A DNA stretch of 12,678 bases, taken from positions 1 through 12,678 of the forward strand of contig PKSW01000373.1 of NCBI GenBank assembly GCA_002869465.1. Reading direction: 5' to 3'. A model generated the notes under the pieces. The model saw only the letters and a program-made list of their open reading frames with translations, had not been told where the DNA came from and searched no databases. The DNA comes from Marinilabiliales bacterium (GTDB lineage: Bacteria > Bacteroidota > Bacteroidia > Bacteroidales > F082). Positions 6,720-12,678 of this stretch are shown one piece after another (the stretch's first letter is position 1; every line of letters begins with the position of its first letter). Position numbers and translations under genes: made by a program.

Positions 6720-8072
6720 TTAAAATAGTTTTCTTAATTCAGCTTTATTGGTGGGCTTAGCCAGAATCGTTTTATCCTGTCCCAATATAAAAATGGTAGG
6801 GGTTGCAACAAGGCCATACTGAGATGCAATTTCACTATCCCATCCATCAAGCTCAGCTACAACAGGCCAATCAATATTATAGTCTGAAATAACTTGCTTT
6901 AAATCAGTTAAACTGGTGTCAATCGATATTCCGATTACCTCTATTTCATTGTCAGCAGCTCGGTAAATATCATTTATTTCCTCTATCATTTCCTTGCAGT
7001 GCGGACACCAACTTGCCCAGAAGAATAATATGGTCTTTGGGACTTCGATCGCGCTTAGCCTGATCACATTTCCTTCAAGATCCATAGCTGCGAATTCCGG
7101 TGCTGTTTTACCAATGGCAAGTTGTCGGATCAACTCTATTTTATGTTGTAATTCAAGCAGCTTTTCAGTATTTACGCATAGTTCGTCCAACTGATGATGA
7201 CTCGCAATATGTTCCAGCCCTTTCTCAAATCCTATGGCTTCGAATCCTCCAATTAAAAACTCCAGCACATAAGTATACATCCTTTGATTTACCGAGGCCT
7301 TTTGCAAAAGCGTATCCACGCCTGACAGTAAGTTCGTTTCAAAAGTTTCCTTATCCGCGTTTTGATCCTGGTAAAGTGACAAATACTGAATGAATTTTGC
7401 ATTCAATTGATGACTATTTAAAAGTACTGTATCGTTAAAATTGACATGATCGAAGTAATGACTTTTTAAATACAATTTCTGCTGCTCTTGAGATAAATCA
7501 ATGGGTGCAAAAACAGGATTTATAAGTCTTATAAAGTGTGAAGCCAGGGTTGTTGAATTATTATTCACCAATTCTTCAGCCTGCTGATTTATTTCAGTCC
7601 TCAGGTCAATAACCTGCTCAACAGTCACCTGGTAGAATACATCTTCCTTCGGGTAATAATCGATCACATTGCTTAAAATATCCAGTTTGTATAGGTTGCG
7701 CTCCTTAAGTTTTATAAAATCGTAATAGATCGTATTTTCATGGGACTCTAACATCTGAATCTGCTGATCGTACCCATCATACATCGCCATGAAGCGGATG
7801 TTCTCTTCATCCAGGATCACATCAACTGATACACCCGATTCAGTATATAATTGATAAGAACCGGAACTCAATTCCGGACCTAATAAAATTTTGAAACTAC
7901 CATTCTCGTTTAAGCGTGTCGAATCAATTACCACATGCTTGCTGCCATTCGTTCGCACCAGCATAATTTTTTCAGCGGGCAATCCAATAAATGTTCCATT
8001 GATACTGAATTGACTTTTCAATAATAAACTACTCGTAAAGAAGATTAGAAATATACACCACCTGTTCATCAT
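6720..8072 (-). CDS. Exported TlpA-like thiol-disulfide oxidoreductase with long N-terminal domain
   Basis: The 450-residue product begins with a hydrophobic export signal (about residues 4-19) followed by SQFSINGTF. No lipobox is evident, so a periplasmic protein is more likely than a lipoprotein. Residues about 22-110 form a beta-rich segment resembling the N-terminal DUF4369-type domain common in Bacteroidota. A helical, charged linker spans about 115-315. The C-terminal thioredoxin/AhpC-TSA fold begins at GKTAPEFAAMDLEG (321-334) and carries the redox site WCPHC (355-359) and the cis-proline Pro425 in VATPTIF. Proteins of this type reduce or isomerise disulfides in exported proteins or support cytochrome c maturation; the partner here is unknown. 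Two adjacent ATGs (8072 and 8069) are possible starts. It is a single gene, divergent from the polyphosphate kinase gene. Confidence 0.87.
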   Translation of the reverse strand: MMNRWCIFLIFFTSSLLLKSQFSINGTFIGLPAEKIMLVRTNGSKHVVIDSTRLNENGSFKILLGPELSSGSYQLYTESGVSVDVILDEENIRFMAMYDGYDQQIQMLESHENTIYYDFIKLKERNLYKLDILSNVIDYYPKEDVFYQVTVEQVIDLRTEINQQAEELVNNNSTTLASHFIRLINPVFAPIDLSQEQQKLYLKSHYFDHVNFNDTVLLNSHQLNAKFIQYLSLYQDQNADKETFETNLLSGVDTLLQKASVNQRMYTYVLEFLIGGFEAIGFEKGLEHIASHHQLDELCVNTEKLLELQHKIELIRQLAIGKTAPEFAAMDLEGNVIRLSAIEVPKTILFFWASWCPHCKEMIEEINDIYRAADNEIEVIGISIDTSLTDLKQVISDYNIDWPVVAELDGWDSEIASQYGLVATPTIFILGQDKTILAKPTNKAELRKLF

Positions 8073-8202
8073 AAAAACAAATACTTTAAAAGGCCTGAAT
8101 ATGATAATTTTTGTAAATTCAACCCTGAATTCTGGCTACTAAGCTAAGGATTTTTCTGATGACGAATTTGACAATTTTAAATTAATCATACAAACTGAAT
8201 GC
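8073..8202. other. Divergent intergenic region (tlpA-like gene / ppk2)
   Basis: These 130 bases must carry promoters for both flanking genes. I find no exact TAnnTTTG box in either direction. The nearest is AATTTTTG at 8106-8113 on the plus strand (one mismatch), which would give ppk2 a leader of about 80 bases. No hairpin or clear operator is seen. Confidence 0.4.
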
Positions 8203-9036
8203 ATGGGACAACACGAATCGAAATTTGACAAACACGGTAATTTAAAGGAATCATTTTATGAGCAGGAGCTTGAAAGATTGCAAATTGAATTGGTGAAACT
8301 CCAGGAATGGATCAAAATAAAAAAGGAAAAGGTCATTGTTATTTTTGAGGGCCGCGATGCTGCTGGTAAAGGTGGTGTGATTAAAAGGATCACCGAAAAA
8401 CTGAATCCCAGGGTCGTAAGGGTTGTTGCGCTCGGCACACCTACCGAAAGGGAAAAAACACAGTGGTATTTTCAACGCTATGTGCCGCATCTGCCCTCGG
8501 GTGGGGAGATGGTTCTGTTCGACCGTTCGTGGTACAATAGGGCAGGGGTGGAGCGTGTAATGGGATTCTGTACCGACGATGAATACTGGGAATTCCTGCG
8601 TTCGTGTCCCAACTTTGAACGGATGCTGATTCGCTCCGGTATTAAGCTGATCAAATACTGGTTCTCCATCAGTGAAGAGGAGCAGGAAAAGCGATTCCAG
8701 GCACGTTTAAAAGACCCTACCAAACGCTGGAAATTAAGTGAGATGGATTTAAAGTCGCGCGACCGGTGGATTGATTATTCAAAGGCAAAAGATGAAATGC
8801 TCAGTTATACCGATACAAAACTTTCACCCTGGTATGTGGTAAATGCAGATATAAAACGAAAAGCACGTTTAAATACTATTTCACATCTTTTGAGTTCCAT
8901 CCCTTACGAAGATCTTACGCCTCCGCCCATCAAATTGGGAGAACGAAAACCTGAAAGGGGATATGTAAGAATTCCAATCGCCGAACAAACTTTTATCCCT
9001 GATTTATACCAGGACAATAAAAAACAAAAGGATTAA
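8203..9036 (+). CDS. ppk2: Polyphosphate kinase 2, class I type
   Basis: Uses inorganic polyphosphate to phosphorylate nucleoside diphosphates (reversibly), regenerating ATP or GTP in the cytosol. The 277-residue, one-domain product has a Walker A loop GRDAAGKGG (50-58) and a Walker B-type block LFDRSWYNRAGVERVMGFC (105-123), whose wording is that of class I enzymes. The lid helix contains the basic KRWKLSEMDLKSRDRW (174-189). The N-terminal 40 residues form a charged helix usual in the family. The C-terminus (about 236-268) is rich in proline and arginine and also typical. The ATG at 8203 precedes MGQHESKFDKHG; no competing start is needed. The TAA stop overlaps, on the opposite strand, the stop of the metal permease gene. 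No ppk1 or ppx is nearby. Confidence 0.94.
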   Translation: MGQHESKFDKHGNLKESFYEQELERLQIELVKLQEWIKIKKEKVIVIFEGRDAAGKGGVIKRITEKLNPRVVRVVALGTPTEREKTQWYFQRYVPHLPSGGEMVLFDRSWYNRAGVERVMGFCTDDEYWEFLRSCPNFERMLIRSGIKLIKYWFSISEEEQEKRFQARLKDPTKRWKLSEMDLKSRDRWIDYSKAKDEMLSYTDTKLSPWYVVNADIKRKARLNTISHLLSSIPYEDLTPPPIKLGERKPERGYVRIPIAEQTFIPDLYQDNKKQKD

Positions 9037-10292
9037 AGTTTCCCCTTGAAGTCATAACCCAGTTCTTCAACGGTTTTTTGAATAGATTGAAGCTTTAAAT
9101 TATGCCCGTATATTTCAACGGTATTGGCGTCAGGATTAGCAGTAACAGTTGAGACACCATCCATTTCAAGAAGACCTTCTTCTACTTTACGTTTGCAGTG
9201 CTGACAAGTCATGCCTTCCACATTAATTTTTAAGGCAGGTATATCCATTGAGAATTCTGATTTCGCTTTTTTATTCATAATGTTATGTTTAATCCTGTTG
9301 TAATAATTATAAACCAACATAAAAGTCAGGAAAGCTACCGAAAGATAGTTTAACCATTGAGGCAACAGCGAATGTTCATGTCCGTTCATCGTTTCCAATA
9401 GGGGCATGAACCAATTGCCCGGAAGCAAATAATCAATCAGAAGACCGAACAGCAAAGAACCGGCAATTAATACCGATAAATAAATAGCGACTGTTTTCTT
9501 ACCCATATTTTGACCGATTACCGTAATAGCTGCTGCATTGGTGGCCGGGCCTGCCATTAAGAAAACAAGTAACGCACCCGGAGAAATACCTTTCAATAAC
9601 AATACGGCTGCAATTGGCACTGATGAAGTGGCACAGACATATAACGGAATGGATGCCACCAAAATGATCAGCATGCCGAGTATGCCGCTGATTTGAAATT
9701 CGCTGAAGAAATTATCAGGGATCAGTACTTCAATAAATGCAGCGATGAGCAAGCCGATAATAAGCCACTTGGCAATATCATTGAGCATTTCAACAAATGC
9801 ATATTTGAATATCTCCTTCACAGAAGGTTTTTGTTTTTTTGTTTCTACCAATGGCTCAGGATCGACCGGTTTCACTTTTTCTTTTTCAATTTTATTCGTT
9901 AATAATCCACCGGCAACACCTGTAAATAAAGCAGCAATGGGCCTGATAATAGCAAAAGGTAATCCGAGCATCGACCAGGTAACCAAAATGGAGTCAACAC
10001 CTGTTTGAGGTGTAGATACCAGGAAGGATACGGACGCACCTTTGGATGCTCCATTTTTATGCAGCGAAATACCGGCAGGGAGCACACCACATGAGCATAA
10101 TGGCAGCGGAATCCCGAGAATAGTAGCATTTAGTACAGATGAAAAACTGCTTTTCCCCAGATATTTACTCATTAAATTGGCTGGCAAAAACACTTTTAAC
10201 AATCCTGCAAAAAGGAAACCCAGCAGCAGGTATGGCGCCATATCTGCAGTCAGATTGAACAGAGCTATAAAATATTCTTTAATAAATCCCAT
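9033..10292 (-). CDS. Metal efflux permease (SO_0444/DUF318-like) with C-terminal HMA domain
   Basis: The 419-residue polytopic inner-membrane protein has two homologous permease halves. Half one carries PLPLCSCGVLPAG (62-74, with Cys66 and Cys68) and SFLVSTPQTG (89-98). Half two carries PLYVCATSS (216-224, with Cys220) and FLMAGPATNAAA (244-255). A charged cytoplasmic linker lies at about 134-160 between the halves. This is the permease family that includes the SO_0444 Cu/Zn exporters and the ArsP-type proteins. A heavy-metal-associated domain begins near residue 353, with GMTCQHCKRKVEEG (360-373; Cys363 and Cys366) able to bind a soft metal such as copper(I) or zinc. Export of a thiophilic metal is therefore likely, but the ion cannot be read from sequence. 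It is a single gene behind its own predicted promoter. Its stop overlaps the ppk2 stop in a shared TTAA. Confidence 0.86.
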   Translation of the reverse strand: MGFIKEYFIALFNLTADMAPYLLLGFLFAGLLKVFLPANLMSKYLGKSSFSSVLNATILGIPLPLCSCGVLPAGISLHKNGASKGASVSFLVSTPQTGVDSILVTWSMLGLPFAIIRPIAALFTGVAGGLLTNKIEKEKVKPVDPEPLVETKKQKPSVKEIFKYAFVEMLNDIAKWLIIGLLIAAFIEVLIPDNFFSEFQISGILGMLIILVASIPLYVCATSSVPIAAVLLLKGISPGALLVFLMAGPATNAAAITVIGQNMGKKTVAIYLSVLIAGSLLFGLLIDYLLPGNWFMPLLETMNGHEHSLLPQWLNYLSVAFLTFMLVYNYYNRIKHNIMNKKAKSEFSMDIPALKINVEGMTCQHCKRKVEEGLLEMDGVSTVTANPDANTVEIYGHNLKLQSIQKTVEELGYDFKGKL

Positions 10293-10315
10293 ACCTTCTT
10301 ATTGCTAAAGAAGTG

Positions 10316-10323
10316 CAAAAATA
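10316..10323 (-). promoter_or_regulatory. Putative -7 box (TATTTTTG) for the metal permease gene
   Basis: Read on the minus strand, TATTTTTG fits TAnnTTTG and lies 23 bases before the permease ATG, so the leader would be very short (about 15-20 bases). No TTG at -33 is seen. No recognisable metal-regulator operator is evident in the 87 bases between this gene and the kinase gene. Confidence 0.5.
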
Positions 10324-10379
10324 ATGATTTATAAGGGCATGCGTCAGTTTTGGAGTTGACTTAAGAATTATTTAACAGC

Positions 10380-10907
10380 CTATGCTTCTAGGAATTGGAC
10401 TACTGCATCGAAATCAATGGGTTCTTTTCCTGATAATTGATAAGCTTTTTTCCGCGAAACAACTTCATTGCAATATTTAAAATGGCTGTCCCATATATGC
10501 TCCATATACCATTCCGCTTCTTTTCCCCAACGCAGATCATCTTTTTTTCTTTCGAGAAAAGTTTCCTTATCAATAATAAGGTAAATACTTTTATCATAAA
10601 GGTCTATCAATCTTTGCTCATAGAAAACAAATAGTCCTTCGGCAATGATGATATTATAATGAGGTATACACTCAAGTATTTTTTTGTAATACCTCTTAAA
10701 ATCAATGGATTCGGGTATCTCCCAATTGGTATGACTATTAATTCTTGGTATTTCGGGAGTGGGGTTGGCGTAATTATCCTGGCACAAAACAATGGCCGAT
10801 TGATTTTTGTAAAAATCAGCTATCCTTGCCGCAAGTCTTGATTTACCCGCATTGCTTATTCCTCCGATGGCGATAATCATAGTCCTCTTTTGGTCCTGAT
10901 CAATCAT
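10380..10907 (-). CDS. P-loop small-molecule kinase resembling nicotinamide riboside kinase (uridine kinase superfamily)
   Basis: The 175-residue cytosolic protein has a Walker A motif GGISNAGKS (15-23), an Asp44 in LCQDNYANP at the position of the family's catalytic or Mg-binding aspartate, and Glu90 in IIIAEGLFVFYEQ. The lid-region arginines and lysines are in LERKKDDLRWG (118-128). The later block EHIWDSHFKYCNEV (136-149) resembles, from memory, the HVW..YLKYRQEM segment of eukaryotic NRK1, as does EGLFVF followed by YDKSIYL. On this reading it phosphorylates nicotinamide riboside, or another nucleoside, for NAD salvage. Generic annotation would call it uridine kinase, but it is shorter than Udk. 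The start ATG overlaps the MerR gene stop by eight bases. ATG at residue 10 (10880), directly before IIAIGG, is an alternative start. Confidence 0.72.
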   Translation of the reverse strand: MIDQDQKRTMIIAIGGISNAGKSRLAARIADFYKNQSAIVLCQDNYANPTPEIPRINSHTNWEIPESIDFKRYYKKILECIPHYNIIIAEGLFVFYEQRLIDLYDKSIYLIIDKETFLERKKDDLRWGKEAEWYMEHIWDSHFKYCNEVVSRKKAYQLSGKEPIDFDAVVQFLEA

Positions 10908-11253
10908 TTTCTTTAGGCAAGTCCTGTTTTGTTTCCAGGATTTGCTTTATTTCTATGAGCAGGTTTTTGGTGCGGTTAAGTGTATTGATCACATTTAAAT
11001 TTTCAATGGAAGCATCGTCTTTTTTATTTTTTAAAAAAGCTTTGGCTCCCTGAATGGTCATTCCTTTTTCTTTGATCAGGTGGTAGATGATCTCAAAATG
11101 ATCGATGTCTTTTTTTGTGAAAAGCCGCGTTCCTTTGTCGCTCTTTCGGGGTTTTATAAATTTGAATTCCTGCTCCCAGTATCTGATCAATGAGGTATTC
11201 ACACCGAATTTTTCAGCGACATCTCCAATTTTAAAATAGATTTTTTCAGTCAT
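10900..11253 (-). CDS. Small MerR-family regulator without effector domain
   Basis: From the ATG at 11253 the product has 117 residues. The winged helix-turn-helix begins FKIGDVAEKFGVNTSLIRYW (7-26), followed by the wing KSDKGTRLFTKKDI (37-50) and the helical IIYHLIKEKGMTIQGAKAFL (55-74), all classic MerR DNA-binding features. The remaining 40 or so residues are a probable dimerisation helix rich in Leu, Ile and Lys. There is no cysteine-rich metal loop and no ligand-binding domain, so the inducer cannot be predicted. An in-frame GTG at 11265 would add four residues; the ATG is preferred. It lies 15 bases after the M23 peptidase stop and overlaps the kinase gene by eight bases, so the three genes are probably one operon. 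Its targets are unknown. Confidence 0.86.
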   Translation of the reverse strand: MTEKIYFKIGDVAEKFGVNTSLIRYWEQEFKFIKPRKSDKGTRLFTKKDIDHFEIIYHLIKEKGMTIQGAKAFLKNKKDDASIENLNVINTLNRTKNLLIEIKQILETKQDLPKEND

Positions 11254-11268
11254 CGTGAACGACACTTG

Positions 11269-12243
11269 TTAGTCAAGCGATTGGGTTGGAATTTTTGACC
11301 TTTCGAGGACGGTCTCAAATTCTTCAGGTGTCAGGTCGTTAAAGAAATAATAAATCGGATTTACCGGGTTGTTACCATTTTTCCGCACTTCATAATGCAG
11401 GTGCGGTGCTGTCGATTTTCCAGAATTACCAACTGTGGCAATAATCTCACCCCTGGTTACCTTATGTCCTTTTCTTACTTTGATTTCCTTTAAGTGCGCG
11501 TAAAAAGTAATATACCCGTAACCATGGTCAATTTCAATCGTATTGCCATACCCCCTTCGAGAAGTGTTCGTTTTAATAACCACGCCATCACCGGGTGCAT
11601 AAACTGGTGTCCCCTGAGGTGCTGAAAAATCAACGCCGGCATGAAATTTCCTGACTTTATATATCGGATCCGGGCGATACCCATAAAATGATGATAATCT
11701 TTTCATGTCCGTATTGCTCACTGGCTGGATGGCAGGAATACTGGCCAGCATTTTCTCTTTATTGATCGCCAGTTCATATACCTCGTCAAATGATTTGGAT
11801 TGTACATACACTTGGCTGGCAATCTTGTCCAGTTTTTTTGATGTTTCAATAATCAATTCCGAATTATTGTAACCTTCCAGTCTGGCATACCTGTCGACAC
11901 CGCCATAGCCTGCCTGGCGAACAGATTTGGGAATAGGTTCTGCTTCAAAAATCACTCGGTAAATATTATCATCCCGGTCGGATAACTCAGCCATCAGCGT
12001 TTGCATCTGATCCAACCTGTCACTCATAATTTCAAACTGATGCTCGTATTGGGCAATCTCTCTTTCAAGTATCCGCTCTTTTGGTGATTCAAAAAAAGTA
12101 AAGCTTAAAAATATAATAACAACGGAAAAAGCCATCGACGCAACAAGGAAGAACATGAACCTAAGTAACTTTTGCCCAAAAGTAAGTTTGTGTTCTTCGT
12201 AGGTTAGTGACTTGGTATTAAAAGTGTATCTTGTTTTGGCCAT
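11269..12243 (-). CDS. Membrane-anchored M23 (LytM-type) metallopeptidase
   Basis: From the ATG at 12243 (MAKTRYTFNTKSL) the product has 324 residues. A short basic cytoplasmic tail precedes one transmembrane segment (about 27-50), then a periplasmic coiled coil (about 53-90) and a linker. The C-terminal M23 domain (about 185-300) retains the zinc and catalytic residues: His201 and Asp205 in HAGVD, His250 in FYAH, and His281 and His283 in APHLHYE. It should therefore be an active peptidoglycan endopeptidase rather than an EnvC-like degenerate activator. An in-frame GTG at 12279 would add 12 residues, but the basic MAKTRY start is typical of Bacteroidota homologues, and the GTG would lie beside the divergent alaS -7 box. 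It is the first gene of the probable operon with the MerR and kinase genes. Confidence 0.93.
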   Translation of the reverse strand: MAKTRYTFNTKSLTYEEHKLTFGQKLLRFMFFLVASMAFSVVIIFLSFTFFESPKERILEREIAQYEHQFEIMSDRLDQMQTLMAELSDRDDNIYRVIFEAEPIPKSVRQAGYGGVDRYARLEGYNNSELIIETSKKLDKIASQVYVQSKSFDEVYELAINKEKMLASIPAIQPVSNTDMKRLSSFYGYRPDPIYKVRKFHAGVDFSAPQGTPVYAPGDGVVIKTNTSRRGYGNTIEIDHGYGYITFYAHLKEIKVRKGHKVTRGEIIATVGNSGKSTAPHLHYEVRKNGNNPVNPIYYFFNDLTPEEFETVLERSKIPTQSLD

Positions 12244-12279
12244 AAAACCTAATTGTGATGCGAAATTAATTAAATCCAC

Positions 12280-12287
12280 TAAATTTG
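12280..12287 (+). promoter_or_regulatory. Putative alaS -7 box (TAAATTTG)
   Basis: TAAATTTG fits TAnnTTTG and lies 50 bases before the alaS ATG, predicting a leader of about 45 bases. The nearest upstream TTG (12253-12255) is 24 bases away, more than the ideal 19. A one-mismatch minus-strand box (TAAGATTG, 12292-12285) for the M23 operon overlaps it, so the two divergent promoters may compete. Confidence 0.5.
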
Positions 12288-12337
12288 CAATCTTAAAAAT
12301 TCTTAATAATCAACTTTTTATTGTTAATTAATTGATA

Positions 12338-12678
12338 ATGAATTCATCAGAAATAAGAAATGCCTTTCTGAACTTTTTTGAAAAAAAAGGCCATAAAATA
12401 GTCCCTTCCGCACCTATGGTGGTAAAGGACGATCCTACCCTCATGTTCACCAATGCTGGTATGAACCAGTTCAAGAACCTGTTTCTCGGAAATGAGAAAA
12501 TTGAATTTCCCCGCATCGCCGACACGCAAAAATGCCTCCGGGTTTCAGGAAAACACAATGACCTTGAGGAAGTAGGCCACGATACATATCACCACACCAT
12601 GTTTGAAATGCTGGGTAATTGGTCGTTTGGCGATTATTTTAAAAAAGAAGCTATCGACTGGGCCTGGGAACTGTTTAC
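12338..12678 (+). CDS. alaS: Alanine--tRNA ligase, N-terminal part; runs off the window
   Basis: Class II aminoacyl-tRNA synthetase that attaches alanine to tRNA-Ala. Only the first 113 codons are present and the frame is open to the window edge. Translation from the ATG at 12338 starts MNSSEIRNAFLNFFEKKGHK and includes the AlaRS landmarks VPSAPMVVKDDPTLMFTNAG (22-41), NQFKNLFLG, the QKCLRVSGKHNDLEEVG block, and HHTMFEMLGNWSFGDYFK (85-102), whose arrangement is diagnostic of AlaRS motifs 1 and 2. The gene is divergent from the M23 peptidase with a 94-base AT-rich gap. No Shine-Dalgarno sequence is apparent; the bases before the ATG are A/T-rich, as usual for the phylum. Confidence 0.97.
   Translation, partial: MNSSEIRNAFLNFFEKKGHKIVPSAPMVVKDDPTLMFTNAGMNQFKNLFLGNEKIEFPRIADTQKCLRVSGKHNDLEEVGHDTYHHTMFEMLGNWSFGDYFKKEAIDWAWELF

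Noticed and set aside
10380..10907. Calling the kinase uridine kinase (udk)
   Set aside because: The P-loop superfamily fits, but the length and the C-terminal block resemble NRK1 more. I left the gene symbol blank rather than choose.
11254..11265. GTG start four codons upstream of the MerR-like gene's ATG
   Set aside because: It adds only four residues and leaves three bases after the preceding stop. The ATG gives the normal MerR N-terminus.
12244..12279. GTG start giving the M23 peptidase 12 more residues
   Set aside because: The added residues look like translated promoter DNA. MAKTRY at 12243 fits the usual family start and leaves space for a leader.
1..12678. A new defence, mobile or secondary-metabolite system
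   Set aside because: I looked for transposases, integrases, direct-repeat arrays, nuclease/toxin pairs and unusual fusions. All long frames are assigned to known housekeeping or transport families and no compositional island is evident.

Overview
This window looks like ordinary chromosomal DNA from a member of the phylum Bacteroidota, probably Cytophagales-like, though the exact lineage is inference. Three things point there. Several genes have a TAnnTTTG -7 box upstream, the signature of the Bacteroidota primary sigma factor. Classical Shine-Dalgarno sequences are scarce. The proteins also have Bacteroidota character: a GyrB of about 650 residues, a TlpA-like protein with a long N-terminal region, and a permease fused to an HMA domain. 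The DNA is AT-leaning throughout, with no obvious compositional break. I see no mobile element, phage gene, CRISPR array or toxin-antitoxin pair.

Layout. The left edge is the 3' part of a tRNA-His (GTG) gene, which faces gyrB (minus strand) across one hairpin able to terminate both. A 269-bp divergent promoter region separates gyrB from a plus-strand block: an alanine dehydrogenase-like gene, then aroB and aroA (overlapping stop and start), then a LutA-like double-CCG iron-sulfur/cysteine protein. That block runs tail-to-tail, with a 9-base gap, into a minus-strand gene for an exported TlpA-like thiol-disulfide protein. Divergent from the latter is a class I polyphosphate kinase 2 gene, whose stop codon overlaps that of a minus-strand metal permease-HMA fusion. 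Next comes a tight minus-strand run (transcribed right to left) of a membrane-anchored M23 peptidase, a small MerR-like regulator and a P-loop kinase resembling nicotinamide riboside kinase. Divergent from the peptidase, the window ends in the 5' part of alaS.

How the genes fit together. AroB and AroA are two steps of the shikimate pathway and are probably translationally coupled. aroB has the clearest promoter in the window (TTG, 19-bp spacer, TATCTTTG), placed so that transcription should begin at or next to the start codon. The others are mostly independent housekeeping functions: topology, alanine catabolism, envelope redox and cell-wall hydrolysis, phosphate-based nucleotide regeneration, metal export, possible NAD salvage and tRNA charging.

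I found no convincing undescribed multi-gene system. The points most worth a second look are the probable leaderless aroB transcript, the missing catalytic His in the alanine dehydrogenase-like protein, the NRK-like kinase hidden behind a uridine-kinase-type P-loop, and the LutA-like protein with no LutB or LutC partner beside aroA.
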